Below are positions 1 to 5,780 of a stretch of 5,862 nt of DNA, one piece after another. Source of the DNA: Candidatus Atribacter fermentans. GTDB taxonomy: Bacteria > Atribacterota > Atribacteria > Atribacterales > Atribacteraceae. Every line of letters begins with the position of its first letter. Position 1 is the stretch's first letter. The position numbers were made by a program, and so were the translations under genes. The DNA lies in NCBI GenBank assembly GCA_012517485.1, contig JAAYUT010000055.1, positions 1-5,862 of the forward strand, in the 5' to 3' direction. The notes beneath the pieces are model-generated. The model ran no database searches. It saw only the letters and a program-made list of their open reading frames with translations, and had not been told where the DNA came from.

Positions 1-151
1 AGGCATAGCGGCGAGCTAAGGTTTCGGTTTTTCCAGTGCCAGCACCAGCGCTCACCACCACTAAATCTTCATCAGCCATGATTGCTTCCTGTTGAGCCGG
101 TCGGGAATCAGCAATAAGCTCTAGGAATTTTTTATTTTCAACTTTCTTCAT
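1..151 (-). CDS. addA: AddA-type UvrD/Rep-family helicase-nuclease subunit, N-terminal fragment (cut by window edge)
   Basis: Only the first 50 residues are in the window. They show a Q-motif-like segment (R17-P18-A19-Q20-Q21) followed by a beta strand and Walker A (AGAGTGKT, residues 35-42), the standard opening of a superfamily 1A UvrD/RecB/AddA helicase. In characterised AddAB enzymes, AddA is the ATP-driven 3'-5' translocase and carries a nuclease that cuts the 3'-ended strand. The ATG at 151 is chosen because GGAGG (157-161) lies 5 nt upstream; the next in-frame ATG (Met25) would lose the Q motif. The start overlaps the end of addB by 14 nt in another frame, which suggests translational coupling and a fixed subunit ratio. 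The name rests on the addB neighbour; the C-terminal nuclease domain is not visible, so a plain UvrD-like helicase cannot be excluded from this fragment alone. Confidence 0.88.
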   Translation of the reverse strand, partial: MKKVENKKFLELIADSRPAQQEAIMADEDLVVVSAGAGTGKTETLARRYA

Positions 152-3020
152 CTTCTCCTCCACGACCACGCATTTCGTCTTTTCGACAAAGTGATCTCCC
201 AAAACATCCATTACAAGTTTGGCTATGATAATTTGGTTGGATATCACCGCTTGCCAAATTCAAAGAGAGTTCTTCCATTTTTTGTCGGGCAAGTTCCATT
301 TCGACGCTTAAAATTTTACCAGAACGATTCGACTTTAAGATTGCATTCCTCAGCTTATCGCCATAGGGGACAAAAAGGGTATTTTCAAAAGCACCAATTG
401 CTTTCCCGTCACCATGGCAGAGGTAAACATAGCCAATCACCGGATATCCATTGTCGGTTAAAACTTGGCTGTAACCAGCTAACTGCAATGAGGTCCTCGC
501 ATAATTTGATTTTCCACTTTTATAATCTACGATCAACCAGTATCCTTCTTTTAAACCGATCAGGCGGTCGCAACGGCCAGTAAAAGAAAGTTGATTTATT
601 TCATACGGGGGGAGAACAAATTCATTTTTTTCTTCAATTCGGTAATGATTTATAAAACTTTCCATATGTTCCTGATAGTCGGCCATTCTTAAAGCATCAA
701 GCCTTAACCGAAGTTCATCGCTAATAAAAATCGTTAAAAGCTCTGGGTAGATCCGTTGGACAACTTCTGGCCAAAGGGACAACACCAGTTCCCGAAGGCT
801 GGTTGATTTTCCTTCTAAATATTTATCCCACACTTTTCTCCACAAGTCATGCAAGACTATTCCACCCCGACGGGGATCAAAACCGGGAGGAATCGGTTCA
901 GTTAATTTATAGAAATTTTTGAGGTAAAACAAAAAAGGACATTCTACCCAGGTGTCCAACTCACTGATCGGTATTGGAGGTACTTCTGAAATTTGATTGG
1001 GTAACCAAGGAAGACTACGAGCAATCAAGGTGACATCCTCTGGGATTTCCACCGGTTTTAAATAAGTTTCAATGGTTTGAGGAAGAATAGCACTCAATGG
1101 TCGTTTAAAGAAAACCACTTTTTCTGCCCATGGATCATCACCTGTAAATATTTCATCATAATAAGGAGAAAGTGATGTTGGCCGTCCTGCTTCATCCTGC
1201 AACGGGTAGGTTACAATGGTATGTTGTAATCCAGTGGCCATCAGCCTTCGAAATAAAGCTCTTTTTTCATCTCTCTTTTGATGAATGGTAGGTAGAGTTG
1301 CTTGATTTAATTCTGGGTTTTGATTCCACTTTTTTTTCAGTTCATCTTCCAAAAAAGGAGTATTTGGAAAGCTCCCTGGCCAGAAAGCTGAAATTATATC
1401 ACTAATTATCACCACTGGTGCTTCGGTTAAAGCTGGTGGAGAACCAATATAGACTTTTAAGGTTCCCTTTTCAATAAGGGGTGGACGGAGAGTGGCATGG
1501 TTAACCCATGCCTCCAAAAACCCATAAACTTCTCTGGATGAAGTAAATTCCAATTGTTGAGCAAAGAATGTCAATATTTCATCTTCAGAAAACTGAAGGA
1601 TTTTTTGCTCAATTTCCTTCAGAAAAGCAGTTATCAAAGCAACCAATTCATCTCGAGAAGGATCTAATCCAGCGAGTCTTGAAGCATGAAAAGAAATGTT
1701 GAAGGTTTTGGTAAAAATTCGATAGAGGACTTGATACACTTCTCGAGGCGTTCGGCAGGATTCAATAACTCGCCAAGACTTGACAAGTTGATCAAATTTT
1801 AATAAAGATTGAGGAAAATCCTTTAATAAATTTCTCCATTCTTCAATTCCATGAAGCGATAGCTGGTAGGCTTCTTTAACTGAAATATCTATTTCTCCTA
1901 ATAATGGATTGGTTAGAAGATGAAGTGTCTCTTCTGCTGGCCAATTACTTTGACCAGCATTTCGTAATTGGTTAAGAATTCCCCACAAAGTGGATTCTTT
2001 AGCTGAATATCCTTGAAGAAACTGAAAGGGAATCTGGTACTTTTGTAAAACTTCTTGAAAAATTTTTCTTCTTTGGGTGGGAATGATCGTTACGATTTCA
2101 TCCCAACCGGGAAATTGACCCCATTTTGAAAGTTGCCCCTTCCCTACCGACCATAAAACCAACTCACGAGCAATGGTTTCATACTGATGACGGGTATCCC
2201 CAGCTGCAATTTCACCTATTAGAACAGACTTAACCTCTCGTAGTGGAGGATAAGGAAGGCTGCGTTGGGAAAGGAATCCTTCATCAAATTGAGGTATACC
2301 ACACCAAGGCTTGATGATATAAATCTGACAGTGGTTCGAGTCCAAACTATACAGTAATTGACTTTGCCCTGGGGTAAATTGAAAAAATCCAATAAAAATG
2401 AAATGATTTTGTTGCAACCACTTATGTAATTTTTCATTTTGCCCGAATTTTATTATAAGTTCAGCAGTTAAGCTCGGAATTTGAAGATTATCTCCGAGTT
2501 GATATCGCTCATATTCCTTAAGAAATCCCCGGTAAATCCAACATAACCAACTGGTCGGATCTTGAATTTGACTACAAAGGTAATCATCAAAACAATCATT
2601 ACAACCCATAAAGCGATTAAAATCGCTCCAGCTCACTTCTTCGCGGAGGAGTTCACGGATGCTTTCCAATATATGAGTTACACACTCTATTCTTCGCAAT
2701 CCCCCTGGAACTTCAACGGTTTCAGTTTTTTTATTCAATTCTTTCCAAAGGCGATAGACTACTAACCAATTTAAGCTCTGATCGACTTCTTTTCTTTTCG
2801 GTGGCAGGTTAATCTGGTTATTCAAAAGACTATGAATTTCACTATATAAGTTATTCCATTGAAAAATTTGAAATTCTTTAAAAGGATTTATTTTTTGAAA
2901 TTCATCTTTATCTGATAAAGAAGGAATAATAATGATTGGATTGGATATTTGAGATGCTAATTTCTGAAGATATTCTTTTGTCTCGTGTAAACGTTTATAA
3001 TAGAATAATTCAAAAGGCAA
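138..3020 (-). CDS. addB: AddB-like ATP-dependent nuclease subunit with Fe-S-type PD-(D/E)XK nuclease domain
   Basis: A 960-residue protein, the partner of AddA in end resection for recombination repair; in known AddAB enzymes AddB cuts the 5'-ended strand and scans for Chi. Residues 1-680 look like a degenerate UvrD-type helicase body: GFFQFTPGQSQLL (211-223), an Arg/Glu helix RHQYETIARELVLW (277-290), IIPTQRRK (312-319) and SAFWPGSFP (544-552). There is no Walker A. Residues 690-950 form the nuclease: H724, D818 in GRCDR, D832-Y-K834 in VDYKSGK, and Q846 with Y850. The Fe-S staple is C694 plus C936-x2-C939-x5-C945, the arrangement known from Bacillus AddB. The protein is shorter than Bacillus AddB (about 1160). 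The start is TTG at 3020 with AGGAAGG 9 nt upstream; an in-frame stop just before it rules out a longer form. Oddities are a possible leader ORF upstream and a second C-x2-C-x5-C at residues 140-149. Family assignment is firm; the exact start is less sure. Confidence 0.92.
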   Translation of the reverse strand: MPFELFYYKRLHETKEYLQKLASQISNPIIIIPSLSDKDEFQKINPFKEFQIFQWNNLYSEIHSLLNNQINLPPKRKEVDQSLNWLVVYRLWKELNKKTETVEVPGGLRRIECVTHILESIRELLREEVSWSDFNRFMGCNDCFDDYLCSQIQDPTSWLCWIYRGFLKEYERYQLGDNLQIPSLTAELIIKFGQNEKLHKWLQQNHFIFIGFFQFTPGQSQLLYSLDSNHCQIYIIKPWCGIPQFDEGFLSQRSLPYPPLREVKSVLIGEIAAGDTRHQYETIARELVLWSVGKGQLSKWGQFPGWDEIVTIIPTQRRKIFQEVLQKYQIPFQFLQGYSAKESTLWGILNQLRNAGQSNWPAEETLHLLTNPLLGEIDISVKEAYQLSLHGIEEWRNLLKDFPQSLLKFDQLVKSWRVIESCRTPREVYQVLYRIFTKTFNISFHASRLAGLDPSRDELVALITAFLKEIEQKILQFSEDEILTFFAQQLEFTSSREVYGFLEAWVNHATLRPPLIEKGTLKVYIGSPPALTEAPVVIISDIISAFWPGSFPNTPFLEDELKKKWNQNPELNQATLPTIHQKRDEKRALFRRLMATGLQHTIVTYPLQDEAGRPTSLSPYYDEIFTGDDPWAEKVVFFKRPLSAILPQTIETYLKPVEIPEDVTLIARSLPWLPNQISEVPPIPISELDTWVECPFLFYLKNFYKLTEPIPPGFDPRRGGIVLHDLWRKVWDKYLEGKSTSLRELVLSLWPEVVQRIYPELLTIFISDELRLRLDALRMADYQEHMESFINHYRIEEKNEFVLPPYEINQLSFTGRCDRLIGLKEGYWLIVDYKSGKSNYARTSLQLAGYSQVLTDNGYPVIGYVYLCHGDGKAIGAFENTLFVPYGDKLRNAILKSNRSGKILSVEMELARQKMEELSLNLASGDIQPNYHSQTCNGCFGRSLCRKDEMRGRGGEDEES
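157..161 (-). promoter_or_regulatory. Shine-Dalgarno of addA, inside addB
   Basis: GGAGG read on the minus strand, 5 nt before the addA ATG at 151. It lies within the last codons of addB, in the stretch encoding the Gly-rich and acidic tail. This site decides the addA start and implies that ribosomes finishing addB can initiate addA. Confidence 0.75.
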
Positions 3021-3021
3021 T

Positions 3022-3078
3022 TCAGAAAACCTTCCTCATACTATTTTTTAACTTTATACTCCTTTTGTAATCTTTCAT
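3022..3078 (-). CDS. Possible 18-residue leader ORF immediately upstream of addB
   Basis: ATG at 3078 opens an 18-codon frame encoding MKDYKRSIKLKNSMRKVF and ending at TGA (3024-3022), one base before the addB TTG. A strong purine-rich Shine-Dalgarno (GAGGAGGG, 3088-3081) ends 2 nt before the ATG; counted from its GAGG the spacing is 6 nt. The peptide is Lys/Arg-rich and I recognise no family. If translated, ribosomes would terminate exactly at the addB start, allowing reinitiation coupling. Alternatives are chance, or a real N-terminal extension of AddB split by a 1-nt frameshift: loss of one T in the T4 run at 3026-3029 would fuse the frames. AddB as called already starts with a beta strand (ELFYYK) typical of the fold, so I favour a leader or chance. 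Confidence 0.35.
   Translation of the reverse strand: MKDYKRSIKLKNSMRKVF
3030..3036 (-). promoter_or_regulatory. Shine-Dalgarno supporting the TTG start of addB
   Basis: AGGAAGG on the minus strand, 9 nt before TTG (3020-3018). No ATG or GTG start in the addB frame is available upstream, because an in-frame TGA lies at about 3036-3038. The same bases also encode part of the possible leader ORF. Confidence 0.5.
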
Positions 3079-3102
3079 TTCCCTCCTCAAAGATTTATTT
3101 AC

Positions 3103-3131
3103 TTTCCACCAATAGTTTATTCTATTATAAT
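3103..3131 (+). promoter_or_regulatory. Predicted sigma-70-type promoter for the S9 peptidase gene
   Basis: -35 TTTCCA (3103-3108, 4 of 6 matches to TTGACA), a 17-nt spacer, and -10 TATAAT (3126-3131, perfect). Transcription would start near 3138 and give a leader of about 140 nt before the ATG at 3279. A second perfect TATAAT at 3180-3185 has no recognisable -35 at 16-18 nt and is a weaker alternative. Confidence 0.6.
3124..3129 (-). promoter_or_regulatory. Candidate -10 element for the addB operon, shared with the plus-strand promoter
   Basis: The octamer ATTATAAT (3124-3131) is its own reverse complement, so the minus strand also reads TATAAT (3129-3124). Transcription would begin near 3117, about 39 nt before the leader ORF and about 97 nt before the addB TTG. 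The hexamer 17 nt upstream on the minus strand (CAATAA) is a poor -35 and no TG extension is present, so the minus direction may be the weaker one. Confidence 0.4.
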
Positions 3132-3235
3132 GGAAATCAGACTTCTTTATTGCCATCAACTCGGTTAGATGGTCATTTTTATAATATTAAATAGGAAATT
3201 TAAAAGGAAGGGGGTCCCAAAATTTTCTCTAAACA

Positions 3236-3255
3236 CTAAAATAAATCATTTTTAG
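3236..3255. repeat. Short inverted repeat in the peptidase leader
   Basis: CTAAAA (3236-3241) and TTTTAG (3250-3255) form a perfect 6-bp arm pair with an 8-nt loop, ending 9 nt before the peptidase Shine-Dalgarno. It is AT-rich, so the RNA hairpin would be weak; it could be a small operator, a translation-modulating hairpin or chance. Confidence 0.25.
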
Positions 3256-3264
3256 ATAATATTT

Positions 3265-3270
3265 GAGGTG
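3265..3270 (+). promoter_or_regulatory. Shine-Dalgarno of the S9 peptidase gene
   Basis: GAGGTG lies 8 nt before the ATG at 3279 and fixes this start, which gives an intact signal peptide. Confidence 0.65.
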
Positions 3271-3278
3271 TTTATACA

Positions 3279-5195
3279 ATGAAAATAAATACTTTTAATT
3301 ATTTATTTCTGGCTTTTGTTTTCTTTTGCCTTATAAGCTTTGGAAATTTAGAAATAGCTTATCCAGAGGAAATTCCTCTCATTCCCTTACGAGATTTTTT
3401 CCGAAATCCCGAAAAAGTCGGTTACTCACTTTCTCCCAATGGTGAATATTTTGCTTATGTCGCACCTTGGGAAAATCGGTTGAATATTTTCGTCCAAAAA
3501 TTTGGTGAAACAGAAGCTCAACGTATTACTTCTGTTACTGACCGAGATTTAGCTGGGTATTTTTGGGCAAGTAATGATAGAATTATTTATGTCCGCGATC
3601 AAGCCGGTGAAGAAAATTATCATTTATTTGCAGTAAACGTCGATGGCTCAAATCTTGTTGATTTAACTCCCTTTGAAGGAGTTCGAGCCGGTGTAATCGA
3701 TGATTTAAAAGATAGCGACCAAGAAATGATTATTTCTCTTAATAAGAGAGATCCTCGATTTTTTGATGCTTACCGAATCAATATTGAAACCGGAGAAATG
3801 AAATTAATTGCAGAAAATCCTGGAAATGTAATTGGTTGGCTCACTGATCATAATGGTTTATTGCGAGTGGCTATAACCAGCGATGGATTAAATACCAGTA
3901 TTCTCTACCGAGAAAATGAAAGTCAACCTTTTGAAAATATTCTAACAACTGATTTTAAAGAAACCTTGACTCCTTTTTTCTTTACCTATGACAATAAAAA
4001 TCTCTATGCTCTCTCCAATTTAGGTCGTGATAAAACCGCTTTGGTGGTGTTTGATCCGAAAACCAAAAAGGAAAATGAACTAATCTATGAAAATCCCAAT
4101 GTCGATGTGAATGGAGTATTAGCTTCTGATAAAAGAAAGAAACTCACTGCGGTTACCTATATAACTGACAAGCTTCACTACCATTTTTTTGATGAAGAAA
4201 CGAAAGCCATTTTTCAAGATTTAACCAAAAAAATCCCTGGTTATGAATTGGTAGCCACCAGTTCTAACCGTGATGAAAATCGTTTTATCATTCGTTCCTA
4301 TAGTGATAAATCATTGGGAGCCTATTATCTCTATGACTATGAAAAAAATGAAATCATGAAAATCGCTGAAGTAAACCCCTGGATTCAAGAAAAAAATATG
4401 GCTGACATGAAGCCTATCCAGTATACTGCCCGAGATGGATTGATCATCCATGGATTTTTAACTCTTCCTCGAGGAATCGAGCCTAAAAATTTACCAGTTA
4501 TAATCAATCCTCATGGTGGACCATGGTATCGAGACAGTTGGGGATATAATGCTGAAGTCCAATTTTTAGCCAACCGGGGGTATGCTGTTTTACAAATGAA
4601 TTTTCGTGGTTCAACTGGATATGGACGCGCTTTTTGGGAAGCTGGATTTAAGCAATGGGGCAAAAAAATGCAAGATGATATTACTGATGGAGTTCAATGG
4701 CTTATCAATCAGGGTATTGCCGATCCAAAACGTATCGGTATTTATGGAGGTTCCTATGGTGGTTACGCCACCTTAGCTGGGATTACTCTTACTCCAGATC
4801 TTTATGCTGCTGCAGTTGATTATGTTGGAATTTCAAACATATTTACCTTTCTCGAATCAATTCCTCCCTATTGGGAGCCGCTTCGTCAACAATTCTATGA
4901 AATGATCGGTGATCCTGTAAAAGATAGAGAACTTCTCGAGTCGGTATCTCCAGTTTTCTTGTTCGATCGGATTAAAACTCCTCTCTTTATTGCCCAGGGT
5001 GCCAACGATCCTCGAGTTAAAAAATCTGAATCGGATCAGATTGTGGCTGCATTAGAAAAAAGAGGAATAAGTGTTCAATATATGGTAAAAGAAAATGAAG
5101 GTCATGGGTTTGCTAACGAAGAGAACCGATTTGATTTCTACCGAGCCATGGAAGAGTTTTTATCAGTGCATCTGGGTGGAAAGATCGGACCATAA
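3279..5195 (+). CDS. Exported S9-family (prolyl-oligopeptidase-like) serine peptidase
   Basis: A 638-residue serine peptidase expected to hydrolyse short peptides outside the cytoplasmic membrane. Residues 1-28 form a signal peptide: Lys at 2, a hydrophobic core at about 8-23, and a likely cleavage site near A27-Y28. Residues 35-370 have the repeated beta-strand, Asp/Asn-rich pattern of an S9 beta-propeller (for example LSPNGEYFAYV, 51-61). Residues 380-634 form the alpha/beta-hydrolase: oxyanion region H412-G-G-P-W416, NFRGSTGYGR (441-450), nucleophile S492 in GGSYGG (490-495), acid D577 in QGANDPRV, and H609 in EGHGF. The triad is complete and the length is normal for the S9B/S9C group (acylaminoacyl-peptidase or dipeptidyl-peptidase type). 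Substrate specificity cannot be read from the sequence, so no gene symbol is given. It is transcribed away from addB from a predicted promoter at 3103-3131 and is followed after 65 nt by a small membrane-protein gene. No frameshift or missing catalytic residue is seen. Confidence 0.95.
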   Translation: MKINTFNYLFLAFVFFCLISFGNLEIAYPEEIPLIPLRDFFRNPEKVGYSLSPNGEYFAYVAPWENRLNIFVQKFGETEAQRITSVTDRDLAGYFWASNDRIIYVRDQAGEENYHLFAVNVDGSNLVDLTPFEGVRAGVIDDLKDSDQEMIISLNKRDPRFFDAYRINIETGEMKLIAENPGNVIGWLTDHNGLLRVAITSDGLNTSILYRENESQPFENILTTDFKETLTPFFFTYDNKNLYALSNLGRDKTALVVFDPKTKKENELIYENPNVDVNGVLASDKRKKLTAVTYITDKLHYHFFDEETKAIFQDLTKKIPGYELVATSSNRDENRFIIRSYSDKSLGAYYLYDYEKNEIMKIAEVNPWIQEKNMADMKPIQYTARDGLIIHGFLTLPRGIEPKNLPVIINPHGGPWYRDSWGYNAEVQFLANRGYAVLQMNFRGSTGYGRAFWEAGFKQWGKKMQDDITDGVQWLINQGIADPKRIGIYGGSYGGYATLAGITLTPDLYAAAVDYVGISNIFTFLESIPPYWEPLRQQFYEMIGDPVKDRELLESVSPVFLFDRIKTPLFIAQGANDPRVKKSESDQIVAALEKRGISVQYMVKENEGHGFANEENRFDFYRAMEEFLSVHLGGKIGP

Positions 5196-5260
5196 AGCGA
5201 GTCATAAACATTTTTGAAGGTAAGAATGAGAAAAATTTAAAAGTGTAAGGAGGGAATTTT

Positions 5261-5431
5261 ATGGCCGATGAAAACCATGATTGGTCATTGAGTGGTATTG
5301 CTTTTGCAGGTTGCCTTTTTATTGGAATGGGTTTAGGAATTCTTTTTAAACATACTTGGGCTGGAATCATGATGGGACTTGGAGTTGGTTTTATCGTCAT
5401 GGCTATTTTAAGATGGAAAAATAAAGCTTGA
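5261..5431 (+). CDS. Small two-helix membrane protein, function unknown
   Basis: A 56-residue protein, reading MADENHDWSLSG at its start and RWKNKA at its end. It has a polar N-terminus, two Gly-rich hydrophobic segments (about 12-29 and 32-50) joined by a short K-H-T turn, and a basic C-terminus. The positive-inside rule would place the C-terminus in the cytoplasm and, with two passes, the N-terminus there too, although that end is acidic. Closely spaced glycines (G22, G24, G26; G39, G41, G43) suggest tight helix packing and perhaps oligomerisation. The start is well supported: AAGGAGG (5247-5253) lies 7 nt before the ATG. The gene follows the S9 peptidase stop by 65 nt with no terminator visible between, so cotranscription is likely, but nothing shows a functional link. 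Small Gly-rich two-pass proteins of this type occur in many bacteria without assigned function. I do not recognise a specific family. Confidence 0.82.
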   Translation: MADENHDWSLSGIAFAGCLFIGMGLGILFKHTWAGIMMGLGVGFIVMAILRWKNKA

Positions 5432-5447
5432 GTTTTGTGGGAAGTTG

Positions 5448-5563
5448 TTCCCTCGCCCCACCATGGGAGAAGCCTTATTAATTATTTTCCTCTCCCCTGG
5501 TGGGAGAGATCTTATCTCTTTTTTCCCTCGCTCTTTCGCGGGAGAGGTCATGGTGAGGGGGAA
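5448..5563. repeat. Intergenic palindromic repeat element made of three related hairpin modules
   Basis: Three similar modules of 21-23 nt lie at 5448-5470, 5487-5507 and 5523-5545. Each begins TTCC(C)TC and ends GGGAGA; the GGGAGA copies start at 5465, 5502 and 5540, so the period is 37-38 nt. The middle module forms a perfect hairpin, CTCTCCC (5490-5496) with GGGAGAG (5502-5508) around a CTGGT loop. The outer ends also pair: TTCCC (5448-5452) with GGGAA (5559-5563), and CACCATG (5459-5465) with CATGGTG (5549-5555), closing a cruciform-like unit of about 116 nt. It is GC-rich compared with its surroundings. Such non-coding palindromes are usually dispersed in many copies, like REP, BIME or MITE-type elements; copy number cannot be seen here. 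No transposase or target duplication was recognised. Confidence 0.65.
5505..5524 (+). terminator. Possible rho-independent terminator of the peptidase and membrane-protein operon
   Basis: AGAGAT (5505-5510) and ATCTCT (5514-5519) form a 6-bp stem with a CTT loop, followed by a T run (5519-5524). It is AU-rich and competes with the stronger CTCTCCC/GGGAGAG hairpin of the repeat. A second T run (5567-5572) directly follows the closing arm of the whole palindrome and could serve the same purpose. Either would end transcription 75-140 nt after the small-protein stop. Confidence 0.4.
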
Positions 5564-5581
5564 TGCTTTTTTATCCACACC

Positions 5582-5599
5582 TGCTGCTGCGAAGCAGTA
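5582..5599 (+). other. Short hairpin with a GNRA-type tetraloop
   Basis: CTGCT (5584-5588) pairs with AGCAG (5593-5597) around the loop GCGA, extended by a G-T wobble and a T-A pair to 5582/5599. GCGA fits the stable GNRA tetraloop class. It lies just after the repeat element and may be its tail or part of an mRNA 3' end. It lacks a T run, so it is not a terminator by itself. Confidence 0.35.
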
Positions 5600-5682
5600 T
5601 GAACATTTACCCTGAAAATACAATAAACTGTAATTTGCCACCTTCATCTTCACCTTTAAAATTTTTTTCAAAAAAGGTTCCT

Positions 5683-5710
5683 TCATTCTGATTTTGATCA
5701 GATTGAATGA
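5683..5710. repeat. Imperfect inverted repeat upstream of the last gene
   Basis: TCATTC (5683-5688) pairs with GAATGA (5705-5710) and TGAT (5689-5692) with ATCA (5697-5700), around a TTTG loop with a 4-nt bulge (GATT, 5701-5704). An alternative register gives TCTGAT/ATCAGA (5687-5702). It ends 11 nt before the candidate -35 of the next gene, so it could be an operator; a minus-strand or weak terminator hairpin is also possible. Confidence 0.35.
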
Positions 5711-5721
5711 TACAATGATTA

Positions 5722-5751
5722 TTGGATTTATTAACCTTTTACATCTATACA
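5722..5751 (+). promoter_or_regulatory. Weak promoter candidate for the last gene
   Basis: TTGGAT (5722-5727), an 18-nt spacer, and TATACA (5746-5751). Only 3 of 6 and 4 of 6 positions match the sigma-70 consensus, but the placement is sensible, about 20-25 nt before the Shine-Dalgarno at 5772-5776. Confidence 0.3.
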
Positions 5752-5780
5752 TTTGCAACTATCTACTCTAAGGAGGGATT

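Larger units (their letters stand above)
5432..5780. other. 349-nt intergenic region without a gene
   Basis: This stretch holds a hairpin repeat element (5448-5563) with T runs, a small GNRA-loop hairpin (about 5582-5599), an imperfect inverted repeat (5683-5710), a weak promoter candidate (5722-5751) and the Shine-Dalgarno of the next gene. The middle (about 5600-5680) shows nothing recognisable. Open frames here, including a 116-codon minus-strand frame, run through the repeat arms and have no convincing coding character. Confidence 0.7.

Noticed and set aside
191..583. 130-codon plus-strand open frame opposite the end of addB
   Set aside because: It lies entirely antisense to the conserved nuclease domain of addB, has no family-like motif, and is a shadow frame.
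2562..2765. 67-codon plus-strand open frame and a minus-strand frame at 2219-2437
   Set aside because: Both fall inside addB in other frames, with no ribosome site or recognisable protein pattern.
3130..3168. 12-codon plus-strand ORF (ATG at 3130) in the intergenic region
   Set aside because: Its ATG overlaps the predicted -10 box and lies before the expected transcription start, with no Shine-Dalgarno.
3204..3218. GGAAGGGGGTCCC stretch as a ribosome site or operator
   Set aside because: No start codon follows at a usable distance, and the GGG-T-CCC symmetry is too short to mean anything.
5226..5240. Tiny ORF (ATG, 4 codons) between the peptidase and the small membrane-protein gene
   Set aside because: Although GAAGG precedes it, four codons carry no evidence of coding and the spacing could arise by chance.
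5113..5400. 95-codon minus-strand open frame across the peptidase end and the small membrane-protein gene
   Set aside because: It is the complement of two better-supported plus-strand genes, with a Pro/Lys-rich composition expected from an antisense frame.
5448..5563. CRISPR-like array, because of three evenly spaced repeats
   Set aside because: Modules are only loosely similar, the intervening sequence pairs with the modules, there is an outer inverted repeat, and no cas genes are present; it fits a palindromic intergenic element.
5408..5758. 116-codon minus-strand open frame over the intergenic repeat
   Set aside because: It runs through the inverted-repeat arms and gives a low-complexity basic peptide with no domain pattern; structure of the DNA explains the region better.
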